A stretch of DNA of 64,000 nt from Myroides profundi (GCF_000833025.1 NZ_CP010817.1:1488001-1552000), one strand, 5' to 3'; positions 1 through 9,705 are shown, numbered from the stretch's first letter. A program made the numbers and translations. Notes: a model not told the origin generated them from the letters alone.

Positions 1-150
1 TGCCAGGATACCTTTAAAGATGATCGTGGACTTATTATTCCATTAGTAGATCAGGACTTGATTGATTTATTAAACAACTATGATGAAAAGAATTTTAGCT
101 ATTTAGATCAATTTTTAAGAGATAGAATTAGAAAAATAACCCTTAATTAA
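1..150 (+). CDS. C-terminal end of an unidentified protein (partial)
   Basis: An open frame runs in from the left edge and stops at TAA 148-150, giving the last 49 residues of a protein. It reads CQDTFKDDRGLIIPLVDQDL and ends in a basic tail, RKITLN. The pattern of charged turn, IIPLxDxDL and LDxFLR recalls the tails of some restriction-type proteins in defence islands, but no catalytic motif lies inside the window, so no function is assigned. Only 17 bases separate it from the next gene, so the two are probably cotranscribed. Confidence 0.6.
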   Translation, partial: CQDTFKDDRGLIIPLVDQDLIDLLNNYDEKNFSYLDQFLRDRIRKITLN

Positions 151-167
151 GTCACTATTAATCAATA

Positions 168-986
168 ATGAATAAAAAGGATAGATTAGAGAGATATGTT
201 TATGAATTCTTTTCAAGTAGATTAGAATCTATGTTTCATTTTTATAGATCAACTCATAGAGATCGGCACTTTGAGATGTATAAATTAAAAGAAGGAACTA
301 AGTTAATGGATCTAGTTATTTCCATACATGCTTATTTTGAAGAATCATATAGTTTTGAAAAACTTATTCCACAGCATTTTGCGACACCAGAAGCTCTTTT
401 AAGGTCTTTATTTGAATTCAAAGAGTATCTTATAAGCTATCAAAAATATATAGATTTAAACAAACAAGATACTGAAAGAGATTATTTAGTTAACGATTTA
501 CAAAAACGAGTTAGTGAAATTGTTGAAGCAATAGATTATGCTAAACAAATATATGATAAAGATGAGGCAATAGTTCCTTATAGCGAGTTGAGATACAAAT
601 TAATTGTTAGAGATATAGATGGCTTCATCTTTAATTTAAAATCAATTTTAGCATCTGTATCTTATGCAATTACTAAAGTTCAAGAAGGATATTTTCATTC
701 AAACGTTCATATAGTTTTAAAGCTTTTAGGGTTTGATATAATATCAGAAGAAATAACCAATAATGGAAGAATAGATGCAGTAATCCGTCTTTCTGATGTT
801 ATTTATATTTTAGAGTTTAAATTTAATAAAAGTAAAGATGTAAGTGATGCTGCCTTAAAACAAATAGAAGAAAAAGAATATCATCTAAAGTTTAATATAG
901 AACAAAAAACTATTTTTGGTCTTGGTGTTAGTTTTGATAGTGAAACTAGGAATATAAATGGTTTTGCTTTTAAAAAATTAAGCTAA
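168..986 (+). CDS. PD-(D/E)XK nuclease-family protein (PDDEXK_9-like C-terminus)
   Basis: The 272-residue protein has a helical, charged N-terminal region of about 170 residues that I do not recognise. The C-terminal domain has the order expected of the PDDEXK_9 (DUF1703) nuclease fold: GRID with Asp203, then EFK with Glu216 and Lys218, then the helix ALKQIEEKEY, then a GLGVSF strand. Catalytic residues therefore look intact and DNA cleavage is the likely activity. The usual AAA domain found in front of DUF1703 is absent, but an ATPase follows 18 bases downstream, so the two may work together. It heads a tight operon reaching at least 5206. Confidence 0.7.
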   Translation: MNKKDRLERYVYEFFSSRLESMFHFYRSTHRDRHFEMYKLKEGTKLMDLVISIHAYFEESYSFEKLIPQHFATPEALLRSLFEFKEYLISYQKYIDLNKQDTERDYLVNDLQKRVSEIVEAIDYAKQIYDKDEAIVPYSELRYKLIVRDIDGFIFNLKSILASVSYAITKVQEGYFHSNVHIVLKLLGFDIISEEITNNGRIDAVIRLSDVIYILEFKFNKSKDVSDAALKQIEEKEYHLKFNIEQKTIFGLGVSFDSETRNINGFAFKKLS

Positions 987-1004
987 TATAAATTGGAATA
1001 AAAA

Positions 1005-3515
1005 ATGGCATTTAAATTACTTGCAATAAGACCTCTTGAAGGTTGTGATCAATCATTATTAAAAGGCTTAAAACCTAATGATACTTATCAATTTTACAAT
1101 GAATATAATTTTATTTATCCAAATAGAAATGTAGAGAGTGCTTTACCTTTAGAAGATAATCTATATTATTATCCTACTACTATAGAATATAGAAGAGAAA
1201 TCCCAGAAGGTTTTTTCGCTATGAATATTAGTATATCAGCTATTGTAGGACAGAACGGCAGTGGTAAGAGTAGCCTCTTAGAGCTATATTATATATTTTT
1301 ATATAACATCTCACGTAATTTTTTCTTTAACAAAGAGGAGAAAGAATATTCAGACTATAAAGAGATTGTACTTGAAGTCTACATTGAGTTTAATGAAACC
1401 AATAAAGATGAATCAAAAATTGGTTGTTATTACATGATTTGTAAAAGGGATAAGTTTAAACTATATTATTTAGAATACAACAAAGATGAATTAAGTGAAA
1501 ATGCTCTTGATTATTATCTTAATAAAGAGAAAATTGAATTAAATAATAAGAATTTTAATAACAGAAGTTTTAATATTTATTCTTTAATATCTAACTATGG
1601 TTTATATGGATTAAATAGTTCTTTAAATGACAATAAATGGCTTGATTCTACGATTCTTTTTCACAATAAAAGGGGATATGAACTTCCTATAACAATTAGT
1701 CCTTATAGAGATTTAGGAAATATAGATGTTAATAGAGAGTATATCTTAGCTCAACAAAGATTAATCATTAATCATTTTGTAATTAAAAATCAAAACTTAC
1801 TAGATAATATTAAACTTGAAAGTGTAGATTATTATATTGACACACATAAGCAACAATTTACTGATTATCCAGTTAAAGAGGGCAGGAAATATGCTAATTC
1901 TCCAGAAAAAATAAAAAAAAGGATATTTGACAATGATATTATACTTAAGAATATTTTTGTTTTCTTAGAGGAAAATTTCGGAAGTATAGATATTAAATCT
2001 TTCACAAGTTTAATATCAAATAAGTTTAGATTATCTAAAGAATGTTTTAATGAATTAAATCAATTTTGGGAAACCAATGTTACAAAAAGACTTACAAAAG
2101 AGTTCTTTATCTCCTCAAAAAAGGATAGTTTAACTATAGTTGAGTTACAATATTTGGCTTTTTTATATTTATTTAAAAAAATAGAAAAAATTTCAAAAAC
2201 TTATAGTGTTTACAAAGATTTCAATTACCTTTTTGATGGTGACCTTACTTTAAGTGATAATTTTAAAAAATTAAAAGAAGATTTTGTTCAAGGACTTAAT
2301 TATAAATTAAGTGGAGAATTATTATATAAATCAGATATTTTAGTAATAGAGAAGATACTAAAGAAGTATTTTAATATGTTTCGTAGAGTATTAGCACCAG
2401 GACATTCTTTAAAAGGGAGAGAAATGTTGACTGATAATCACGTTGAACCTCTAAGTGATTTTTTAGAAAATATATTTGTTGTAGATGTAATAGAAAAAGA
2501 ATATTTCTTAAATAAAGTAGTGAATTATTTCGAAAAAATATACAAGCGAGAGAGAATGAATCAGCTTGACTTTTTTTTGCAAAAAATAGCTAATGATCAG
2601 AGCCATAGGGCTTTTAAAATTAGGCAAGTCTTAAGTTATTTTAATGATAGTACATTTCAAAGAATGATAGCTGATACAGTGTTTGATAAAGAATTAAATC
2701 TAACTAAAGTTATTGTTAAAAACGATTTTATAGAATCAGACAGAATTGATAAGGTTCCTTTAGCTTTTTTTGATGTAAAAGTAAATCTTAAAAAATCAGA
2801 ATCTAACGATTTGTTTTCTTTTTCAAATCTAAGTTCTGGAGAACAACAAATGATTTATTCCTTACTTAATATAACTTACAACTTATTTAATTTAAGATCT
2901 ACATATAATATGGGAGGTAGATATCAAAACATCAATCTTATTTTTGATGAAATAGAACTTTACTTTCATCCTGAATACCAAAGAAAATATGTTAATCAGT
3001 TAATAGAAACATTAAATTTTTTTACTGAAGACACAAAGTATCCTATGAATATAAATGTAATTTTTAGTACTCATTCTCCTTTTATTTTATCTGATATTCC
3101 TAGTCAAAATATTTTGAAATTAGAAGAAGGTGTTCAAATCAAGGACAAAGAAACAGTAAATTCTTTTGGTGCAAATATACACGACCTTCTAGCCAATGAG
3201 TTCTTCTTAAAAGAAGGAACTGTTGGAGAATTTGCTAATAAAAGAATAAGTGAATTAATAAACCTTATGTACTTAAATATTAAAATCAAGGAGCTTGAAG
3301 AAGATGAAAAAAACTTATCTGTTTCAGATATTGAAATAAAAGAGAGTTATACAGCTTTACTAAAACATTTTAAAGATAAATTAGAAAAGATACCTAACTA
3401 TTCTAGCCAAGAGATTACAAACCAACTTAAGTTAATTGGTGAACCATTAGTTAGGCTTAAAATGCAGGAAATGCTTTTAAAAATGAACGAGAAGATGTTT
3501 AATCACAAAAACTAG
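1005..3515 (+). CDS. AAA/ABC-type ATPase with long insert (PtuA/OLD-like, ATPase-HNH pair 1)
   Basis: The 836-residue ATPase has an SMC/RecF-like architecture. Walker A is GQNGSGKSS at about residues 82-90, the signature LSSGEQQ at about 608, Walker B LIFDEIELYFHP at about 645-656, and an H-loop FSTHSPF at about 686. More than 500 residues lie between Walker A and the signature, presumably a helical insert. An HNH nuclease gene begins 4 bases after the stop; the same order recurs at 21004-24155. ATPase plus HNH is the arrangement of the Septu (PtuA/PtuB) system, but this ATPase is longer and has extra partners. Its role in phage sensing is inferred. Confidence 0.75.
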   Translation: MAFKLLAIRPLEGCDQSLLKGLKPNDTYQFYNEYNFIYPNRNVESALPLEDNLYYYPTTIEYRREIPEGFFAMNISISAIVGQNGSGKSSLLELYYIFLYNISRNFFFNKEEKEYSDYKEIVLEVYIEFNETNKDESKIGCYYMICKRDKFKLYYLEYNKDELSENALDYYLNKEKIELNNKNFNNRSFNIYSLISNYGLYGLNSSLNDNKWLDSTILFHNKRGYELPITISPYRDLGNIDVNREYILAQQRLIINHFVIKNQNLLDNIKLESVDYYIDTHKQQFTDYPVKEGRKYANSPEKIKKRIFDNDIILKNIFVFLEENFGSIDIKSFTSLISNKFRLSKECFNELNQFWETNVTKRLTKEFFISSKKDSLTIVELQYLAFLYLFKKIEKISKTYSVYKDFNYLFDGDLTLSDNFKKLKEDFVQGLNYKLSGELLYKSDILVIEKILKKYFNMFRRVLAPGHSLKGREMLTDNHVEPLSDFLENIFVVDVIEKEYFLNKVVNYFEKIYKRERMNQLDFFLQKIANDQSHRAFKIRQVLSYFNDSTFQRMIADTVFDKELNLTKVIVKNDFIESDRIDKVPLAFFDVKVNLKKSESNDLFSFSNLSSGEQQMIYSLLNITYNLFNLRSTYNMGGRYQNINLIFDEIELYFHPEYQRKYVNQLIETLNFFTEDTKYPMNINVIFSTHSPFILSDIPSQNILKLEEGVQIKDKETVNSFGANIHDLLANEFFLKEGTVGEFANKRISELINLMYLNIKIKELEEDEKNLSVSDIEIKESYTALLKHFKDKLEKIPNYSSQEITNQLKLIGEPLVRLKMQEMLLKMNEKMFNHKN

Positions 3516-3519
3516 ATAG

Positions 3520-4488
3520 ATGATTTTTATTGAAAATTATAACAAGGCAAAAGATTATCATTATAAAGTATTAAAATGTTGGTTTGTTCATAAGCTAGAT
3601 CGAAGTTCTAATAATCATAAATGTACATTACCTAATTGTGAGTCATGTAAAGAGCAAAAAAAAGATGGAGGATTTGTAAAAAGACAATATTATAAAAAAT
3701 TGTCTCTTCCATTAAGAATCTTTTTACAAAATAATTTGGACAATCTAATTCAGGGGACTTCAGAAACACTTAAGCCAGTAATTATAAACAATTATAGATT
3801 ATTATTAAGGACACATAAAGAGTTAACTGAGTTTATTGTAGAATCAACTTATAAGGATTTTTTTCAAAAAAAATGTGGTAGGAGATTTTTAAATCTTTTA
3901 AATGTCAATACATGTTTATCATGTAATATTAATTATACACTAGAGGTTGTAGATTCTCATGCAAGAGCTCAATTAGATCACTTTATGCCTAAAACTTATT
4001 TTCCAGTTTTAGGAGTTAATTTTTATAATCTGATACCAGTTTGCCCTAGATGTAATCATCTAAAAGGAAGTGGAAAAAACAAGCATTGGTGGCGTTATAA
4101 TTATGATAAACTATATCATCCTTATTTTAAAGAAAATAATGTGTTTAAGTTTAATTATCAATATACGGATTCGACTAATAGTTTTGATATTACATTTAGT
4201 AAAGCAGATGATATTAAAGCCAAAAACACAATTGCAGAAAATAGATTAGCACAAATTTATTCAGCACATTGCAATTTTGAGTTCAGAGACTTATACAATT
4301 TAAGAAAGAAGTATGGAGGAAATCATCTGAATCAAATGATAGAATTCTTAAAAAAGACAGGAATAACTAAAGAAGAAACTTATGAAATGCTTTTTGGTAT
4401 TAAGACTAATGAATCAGAATATCATAAAAGACCTTTTAGTAAGTTTAAATCAGATATAATTGAAGAACTATTAAAATTAGAGGACTAA
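3520..4488 (+). CDS. HNH endonuclease (PtuB-like, ATPase-HNH pair 1)
   Basis: The 322-residue protein has a zinc-bound HNH core: CLSCN at about residue 131, LDHFMP with the catalytic-type His at about 153, an Asn in the YNLIPVCPRCN segment, and the second cysteine pair CPRC at about 174. An extra cysteine-rich motif near the N-terminus, CTLPNCESC, could bind another zinc. The DH-FMPKxxFPxLGxxFYNLIPxCxxCN pattern is shared with the HNH gene at 23052. It lies between the ATPase (4-base gap) and the HEPN-CBS gene (1-base gap), so coupled translation is likely. Expected role is the nuclease effector controlled by the ATPase. Confidence 0.78.
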   Translation: MIFIENYNKAKDYHYKVLKCWFVHKLDRSSNNHKCTLPNCESCKEQKKDGGFVKRQYYKKLSLPLRIFLQNNLDNLIQGTSETLKPVIINNYRLLLRTHKELTEFIVESTYKDFFQKKCGRRFLNLLNVNTCLSCNINYTLEVVDSHARAQLDHFMPKTYFPVLGVNFYNLIPVCPRCNHLKGSGKNKHWWRYNYDKLYHPYFKENNVFKFNYQYTDSTNSFDITFSKADDIKAKNTIAENRLAQIYSAHCNFEFRDLYNLRKKYGGNHLNQMIEFLKKTGITKEETYEMLFGIKTNESEYHKRPFSKFKSDIIEELLKLED

Positions 4489-4489
4489 T

Positions 4490-5206
4490 ATGATGACTAA
4501 TGCAGAGAAATTTATAGATATATATAATCAACTTGATGCTTTTTTAACTAGTAAAAGAAATGATGGAGATAAATATGTTGACTATTCAAAGAAAGTAAGA
4601 GAAAGTAATGATCCTCTTATTAAGAAAAATCTTGATAAATTATTAAGCTATGGCAAACTAAGGAATGCTATAAGCCATACTCCAAGAGGGAAAAATGAGC
4701 AAATAATAGCCCAGCCAAATGATGAAGCTATAATTGATTTTGAGTTGCTGTATCACAAAATCTTGAATCCTCAAAAAGTAATACCTAACTTTCAATTCAA
4801 AGTAGAAGGAACTACTGAAGAAGAAACGATAGATAGGATTTTAAAAGTTATGAAAGATAGGTCTTTTTCTCAATTTCCTGTATTTGATAAAGATGGCTAT
4901 GTTATTGAACTTATAAATACTAATACAATATCAAGATGGTTAGCAGATAATATTATAAATGGAGAGATTGTAATAGAATCTCCTAAAGCCAAGGATTTAT
5001 TAGGTTCAATTGAATTTGAAAAAAACTATAAATTTATTTCAAGGAATTGTGATATTTATACAGCCTATCAATATTTTATAGATCAAATCGAGAAAACTAA
5101 ACGAAACTTAGATGTTCTTTTCATAACTGAGAATGGAGAAGAAAAAGAAAAACCCTTAGGATTAATAACAATAGAAGATATTGCTAATATTGTATCTACT
5201 AGATAG
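4490..5206 (+). CDS. HEPN-CBS fusion protein
   Basis: The 238-residue protein has two parts. The N-terminal ~100 residues are helical and contain RNAISH (Arg58-His63), which fits the RX4H active-site motif of HEPN ribonucleases, in a typical LRNAISHTPRG setting. Residues ~107-238 look like a tandem CBS pair: a FDKDGYVIELINTNTISRWL unit, and a second unit ending GLITIEDIANIV. CBS pairs bind adenine nucleotides, so the protein could be an RNase or toxin gated by a nucleotide signal. It starts 1 base after the HNH gene. The HEPN call rests on one short motif and helical context. Confidence 0.6.
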   Translation: MMTNAEKFIDIYNQLDAFLTSKRNDGDKYVDYSKKVRESNDPLIKKNLDKLLSYGKLRNAISHTPRGKNEQIIAQPNDEAIIDFELLYHKILNPQKVIPNFQFKVEGTTEEETIDRILKVMKDRSFSQFPVFDKDGYVIELINTNTISRWLADNIINGEIVIESPKAKDLLGSIEFEKNYKFISRNCDIYTAYQYFIDQIEKTKRNLDVLFITENGEEKEKPLGLITIEDIANIVSTR

Positions 5207-5284
5207 GGAGGAGTTGATTAATTATAATTAATATCCTTATCAGTTTTGTATCTTTACAATCTTATTTATCAGAGTACCCAAGTT

Positions 5285-7273
5285 ATGTCAATAGAATTTA
5301 AATTAGATCAATACTTTTACTTATTATTTCCAAGCTTTAGCAAAGACCAAACTACTTTAATTAAAGAAGTAGAGCAGTATTATACTATTAATGGTTTAAA
5401 ACCTATAGTTGAGTTAACTGGAGATCTTATTAAAATCCATATTGATTCTAATAAATTAAAGGAAATAGAACAAGCAGAAAAAAAGCTAGTTATTTTAAGT
5501 GAAAAGGGAGAATACATAAAAGCTATTTCATTTGCTGAATCGTTAATAGAAAAACAATTAATCTCATCAGAGATATACCGTATCTATGGTCAGCTTTTAT
5601 CAGAATCAGGCGATAATAGCAAGGCTATTGATGTTTTGATAGAATCTCTTCGCTTAGATCCTAAAAATAAGTGGGCATTACTTATGATGGGAAACATCCA
5701 GTTTAGCTATTTAAAAGATATAGATACTGCAAAAACCTATTATAATGAAGTACTTAGATTAGATAATAAAGATTATATAACGCTTAGTAATTTAGGAAGT
5801 ATACTTTGTCAAAAAAACTTAGAAGAAGGAGTAGAGTATCTATATAAAGCTTTAGATATAGAACCGAACTATCCTAATGCTAATCTATCTTTAGCTATCT
5901 ATTATTTTAATGTAAATAATAACAAACAAGCATTTAATTACGCATTAAAGGCCTGGGAGTACGCTAATGAAAACAGAGATATTCTTAAAAGTAGTTCTGA
6001 TCTAGCTCAAAGAGCAGCAAATAAGATATCTAAACAGATTAGTATTAAAGATCTAGATAGATATATACAAGAACTAGAAAAACGAGCTAAAAAGCCTATC
6101 AAAATTGAAATAGATGAATCTTTACAAGTAACAGCTAAGATAGAAATAGCAGAAAACTACAATAGAGACTTTCACCTTGTTAAATATAAAGAATCTCATG
6201 GATCAGGGATTCATTTAGTTTTACATGAACTGATTCATTTAGATTTTATCCTTCAAGCTAGAGAGGTTAATGCAAATCTACTTTTTACTACATCTAATGA
6301 TAAAGAAGAGCTTTTTATTAAGAAGTATCAAGATGATTTTCATGAGCTTTTAGCAAAGGGATATCCAGAAAGCGCTCTGGGAGAAATCTCAAAGATGGCG
6401 TTTGATGGCACAAACCTTTTAGTATATAATACACCTATTGATCTTTTTATTGAAGACAAGATTTATAGTGAGTTTAAAGACTTTAGAGCAAGTCAATTTC
6501 TTTCTTTAGTTAATATTATTACCGATGGAATAGAGTCAGTGACTAATCAAAGAGTACTTGATTTATTTCCTGCTAATATTATACAGATTACTAAGGTTTT
6601 AAACTTAGTGCATGGTTTACTGTTTAAAGACCTATACAAGATTGATCTTATAAAAGCGTTTAAAGCAACTAAGCAAGAGTTAGATCAAGCAAAGGATTTC
6701 TATAACGAATTTATAGAGTATAGATCAGACAGAGAACCTGCAGAAGAATATGAACTAGTTCAAAACTGGGCAGATGATCTTAAAATCAGTCAATATTTTG
6801 AGTTAAAACCTGACCCAAATAATAAGATAAACAAAGTAAAGGATAATGATACTCAGAATCAATTATCTAAGATGACTATCGATGAGTTATTAGCAGAATT
6901 AGAGCAAGATCCTTATAGTTTAAACGAAGATAAATCTTGGCAAGATAAAGCGCAAGCCTTATTTAATCAGACTCACACAAGTGATAGTATAAATTTAGCT
7001 GTAACTATGTTTATGGTTGATGCTTTAAACTATTATAAAGCCTTAGATTTATTTAAAGTAAAACAACTCGCTATAGATTGGGCAACACTTGGAATGGCAG
7101 GTATTGATCCTCAAAAAGATGGATATAGTCTACCGGCTATACCAAATAAAATATTCTCAGGTTATAAAGTACTAGCCTATTATTATGTCTCATGGGCAAT
7201 AGCTTTACCTGAGATGCTAGATCAACTTGGAATGCCATTTAAAAAAGAATATGAGTTAGCACAATCATTATAG
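5285..7273 (+). CDS. TPR protein with HExxH metallopeptidase-like motif
   Basis: I start it at the ATG at 5285; an in-frame TTG at 5246 would add 13 residues without family support. The 662-residue product has several tetratricopeptide repeats in roughly its first third (for example AIDVLIESLRLDPKNKWALL and YLYKALDIEPNYPNA). A VLHELIHLDF segment at about residue 312 contains HELIH, a zinc metallopeptidase HExxH signature. A possible third ligand is not obvious. The C-terminal third is unrecognised and helical. It lies 78 bases after the HEPN-CBS gene. TPR-peptidase fusions are known defence effectors, so cleavage of a cellular target after complex assembly is a reasonable guess. Confidence 0.6.
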   Translation: MSIEFKLDQYFYLLFPSFSKDQTTLIKEVEQYYTINGLKPIVELTGDLIKIHIDSNKLKEIEQAEKKLVILSEKGEYIKAISFAESLIEKQLISSEIYRIYGQLLSESGDNSKAIDVLIESLRLDPKNKWALLMMGNIQFSYLKDIDTAKTYYNEVLRLDNKDYITLSNLGSILCQKNLEEGVEYLYKALDIEPNYPNANLSLAIYYFNVNNNKQAFNYALKAWEYANENRDILKSSSDLAQRAANKISKQISIKDLDRYIQELEKRAKKPIKIEIDESLQVTAKIEIAENYNRDFHLVKYKESHGSGIHLVLHELIHLDFILQAREVNANLLFTTSNDKEELFIKKYQDDFHELLAKGYPESALGEISKMAFDGTNLLVYNTPIDLFIEDKIYSEFKDFRASQFLSLVNIITDGIESVTNQRVLDLFPANIIQITKVLNLVHGLLFKDLYKIDLIKAFKATKQELDQAKDFYNEFIEYRSDREPAEEYELVQNWADDLKISQYFELKPDPNNKINKVKDNDTQNQLSKMTIDELLAELEQDPYSLNEDKSWQDKAQALFNQTHTSDSINLAVTMFMVDALNYYKALDLFKVKQLAIDWATLGMAGIDPQKDGYSLPAIPNKIFSGYKVLAYYYVSWAIALPEMLDQLGMPFKKEYELAQSL

Positions 7274-7279
7274 ACAAAG

Positions 7280-7306
7280 AAGAGTATCAAAAGTATTCTT
7301 TTTAAA
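7280..7306 (+). terminator. Probable terminator after the TPR gene
   Basis: AAGAGTAT (7280-7287) can pair with GTATTCTT (7293-7300) across a 5-base loop and is followed by TTTT. It sits 7 bases past the TPR stop codon and would separate that operon from the retron. Confidence 0.5.
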
Positions 7307-7446
7307 TTTTAGTAACTTCTTATATCTTGAAGTTTCTTTATTTTAGTTATTAAAGCTTAATCATTGAATCAAAGTAATCACCTAATAAAACAAAAGTATT
7401 AGTTGTAGAAATCTTTGTATTTATCTACATTTATACTTTAAAAATT

Positions 7447-7474
7447 AATAGACTTATTAAAAGCCTATTTTTTA
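7447..7474 (+). terminator. Hairpin with T-run just before the retron ncRNA
   Basis: AATAGACTT (7447-7455) pairs with AAGCCTATT (7461-7469) with one mismatch and is followed by TTTTTT. It reads as a terminator, but it ends only a few bases before the proposed retron a1 repeat, so it could instead be part of the 5' structure of that RNA. The rest of 7307-7446 holds no ORF, only weak hairpins. Confidence 0.3.
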
Positions 7475-7477
7475 ATT

Positions 7478-7702
7478 AAACCTGTTTTTCTACTATTGAA
7501 TTTTGGATACTGGCCAATATCCTTTTGGATTGAAGCAATAATCGGTATCTGGTTTTAGAGTAGTTTACTACTTTAAAACACAATGCTCAGTATTGAATTT
7601 ATTTATAGAGAATTAATGAAGATTTAATACATCATCATTGTATTTTTCTTGACATCATTTGTTGACAAAGTCATACTATTAGAATAAAGGAAAAGCAGGT
7701 TT
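7478..7702 (+). ncRNA. Candidate retron msr-msd ncRNA
   Basis: The ~225-base stretch directly before the reverse transcriptase has retron ncRNA features. The a1 candidate AAACCTGTTTTTC (7478-7490) pairs over 13 positions with the a2 candidate GAAAAGCAGGTTT (7690-7702), with one G-U pair, closing the whole segment. Inside are a small hairpin GGATA/TATCC (about 7505-7522) and a long stem at 7550-7580, where TTTTAGAGTAG and CTACTTTAAAA flank a TTTA loop, suitable as the msd stem. CAATA and TATTG outside this stem can extend it. The RT starts 12 bases after a2. The branching guanosine cannot be assigned by eye. Confidence 0.6.
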
Positions 7703-7714
7703 TTTATATTAAAT

Positions 7715-8911
7715 ATGAAACTAGAACAGGAACAAGTCATTGAGCTTAGAAGATTATTTTTAAAGGCTAATACAAAAGAGGACTTATTAAAAGTGATTAA
7801 TAAGTCTATTAAATATCAAAACAATGGGACTAAAGAGTTTAAATATATCTCTTTAAAAACTCTAACATACTATGCTAATGCTAATGTATGTAAAGATCGC
7901 TATACTAGTTTTGAGATTTTAAAAAAGTCAGGTTCTAAACGTACAATACATTCCCCTCATCTTATTTTAAATAAAATTCTAAAAGCTTTAAATCTTATTT
8001 TGCAATGCTCGTTTGAGCCTCATCAAGCAGCTATGGGGTTTGTTAAAAATCGCTCTATAGTTGATAATGCAAAGTATCATTTAAATCATTCTTATGTTTA
8101 TAATATAGATCTTAAAGATTATTTTTATTGTTTTGATTTAAAAAGAGTAAAGTTTGGTTTTTTTAATGTTCCATTTGATTTTTCAAAAAATCAGGAGTCT
8201 TTAGCTTTTTTTATTGCATGTCTATGTACTCATCCTTTAGATATTAATGGTGAATTAAAAACAGTACTTCCTCAAGGAGCTGCAACTTCTCCAACATTAA
8301 CCAATATCTTATCTTATAGATTAGATCGCAAACTAACGGGACTAGCCAAGCGCTTTAATCTGCTTTATTCTCGTTATGCTGATGATATTACTTTTTCTGG
8401 TGATTTTGATTTTAGTAAAAATAAAGACTTCATAGCTGAACTGGATCGTATTATAACAAAAGAAGGTTTTGAGATAAATAAAGACAAGACTAGAATGCAG
8501 TCTAAAGCTTTTAGGCAACAAATTACTGGACTTGTTGTTAATGAAAAAGTCAATGTTCACAAAGGGTTTATTAAACAATTAAGAATGTGGATTCATTATA
8601 TTGAGAAATATGGTTTAGAAAAAGCTCAATCAATTTTTGATAAGAGTGAAATAAAACCTTTAAATGCAAAATATGACCTAGCCAATGTTTTAAAAGGAAA
8701 AATAGAATTTTTAAAACACGTTAAGGGGCAAGAGGATCCAACTTATATAAAATTAAATCAGCGTTTAAGAGCTTGTTTAATTAAAGCAGGTAGGATAGAG
8801 GAGAATCTAACAGAGAAGAAGTCTTCAGAAGATATTAAGTTTGAAAAAGCAATTAGTCTATTAATCAAACAAGGTGATATAGAGAGTGCAATGAATTTAT
8901 TTTTTAAATAG
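7715..8911 (+). CDS. Retron-type reverse transcriptase
   Basis: The 398-residue RT carries the fingers motif SGSKRTIHSP, the PQGAATSPTLTN motif, and the catalytic YADDITFSG (YADD at about 221-224). After these comes ITGLVVNEKVNV, matching the VTG/region Y part seen in retron RTs. No maturase or endonuclease domain is present, so this is not a group II intron. The folded noncoding segment immediately upstream makes a retron more likely than a DRT-type defence RT. It would copy the msd RNA into multicopy single-stranded DNA. The next gene starts 5 bases after the stop, as expected for a retron effector. Confidence 0.85.
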   Translation: MKLEQEQVIELRRLFLKANTKEDLLKVINKSIKYQNNGTKEFKYISLKTLTYYANANVCKDRYTSFEILKKSGSKRTIHSPHLILNKILKALNLILQCSFEPHQAAMGFVKNRSIVDNAKYHLNHSYVYNIDLKDYFYCFDLKRVKFGFFNVPFDFSKNQESLAFFIACLCTHPLDINGELKTVLPQGAATSPTLTNILSYRLDRKLTGLAKRFNLLYSRYADDITFSGDFDFSKNKDFIAELDRIITKEGFEINKDKTRMQSKAFRQQITGLVVNEKVNVHKGFIKQLRMWIHYIEKYGLEKAQSIFDKSEIKPLNAKYDLANVLKGKIEFLKHVKGQEDPTYIKLNQRLRACLIKAGRIEENLTEKKSSEDIKFEKAISLLIKQGDIESAMNLFFK

Positions 8912-8916
8912 TAAGG

Positions 8917-9705
8917 ATGGATACTAAAAAATTACGTGAGTTTATAGACTTTACATCTAAGTTAATGCAAAAAGAGGAGAACTCTTGGATGTTCTCTGAG
9001 TTGTTATATAGTTTAAAAAAGGATGGTTACTTAATAAAGGGAGCTGATGATGCTATGTTATTGGATATCTATGAGTATTGTTTAGAAGAGAATTTAAGAA
9101 AACAAGCAGAAGGATTTTATTCTGATTTTAAGACATCACATATTAAAGAAGAATTAATTCTTGATTTTATTGCCATGGAGCGAGCAAGACGCAATAATGA
9201 CTTTTATAGTTTTGCAGTTGCTACGTACCAACAGTTTGAGAATATCATAAATACTTTATTTAAAGATGAAATAGAGCCAACTTGGGAGAGAGATTCACTA
9301 AAAGTGATTGAAGGAATGGGGATAAAATACGACCCTAAAAAGAATCAAGAATATTTAATCTATACCCCAATAAGCAGTGAGTTTATTACTCAAAAACAGA
9401 TGGTTTTAAGAGCAAAGAAGGAGCTAGAGATTAAATGGTATCCTAATCAAAAGTTCAATATTGTTATGTATAGGTTCATGTTTAATGAGACTGTAGGTAA
9501 GTATAAGCTATTTAATCATTTTAATCAACTTTTGACTCTTTTTGGAGAGGTTTATCTTTGTAGAAATCAGGTTCATAGAGGTAGTGTTAATAAATCGAAG
9601 TATAAAGAAAACACAATCAATAAAATAAACTCTAATCAATCACAGTATTATTTTAAATTCTATTACTTATTAGAACAGTTTGTAAGTGGAATTACTAAGG
9701 AATAA
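8917..9705 (+). CDS. HEPN-like protein, candidate retron effector
   Basis: The 262-residue protein matches no well-known family by eye. It is helical, with a middle stretch FAVATYQQFENIINTLFK and a C-terminal CRNQVHRGS at about 215-223. RNxxHRG resembles the RNxxxH active-site region of HEPN-like abortive-infection proteins, but the Arg-His spacing here is three residues rather than four. No signal peptide or membrane segment is seen. Position right after the RT and before a WYL regulator makes it the natural retron toxin or effector. Its activity, probably RNA cleavage if HEPN, is inferred. Confidence 0.5.
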   Translation: MDTKKLREFIDFTSKLMQKEENSWMFSELLYSLKKDGYLIKGADDAMLLDIYEYCLEENLRKQAEGFYSDFKTSHIKEELILDFIAMERARRNNDFYSFAVATYQQFENIINTLFKDEIEPTWERDSLKVIEGMGIKYDPKKNQEYLIYTPISSEFITQKQMVLRAKKELEIKWYPNQKFNIVMYRFMFNETVGKYKLFNHFNQLLTLFGEVYLCRNQVHRGSVNKSKYKENTINKINSNQSQYYFKFYYLLEQFVSGITKE

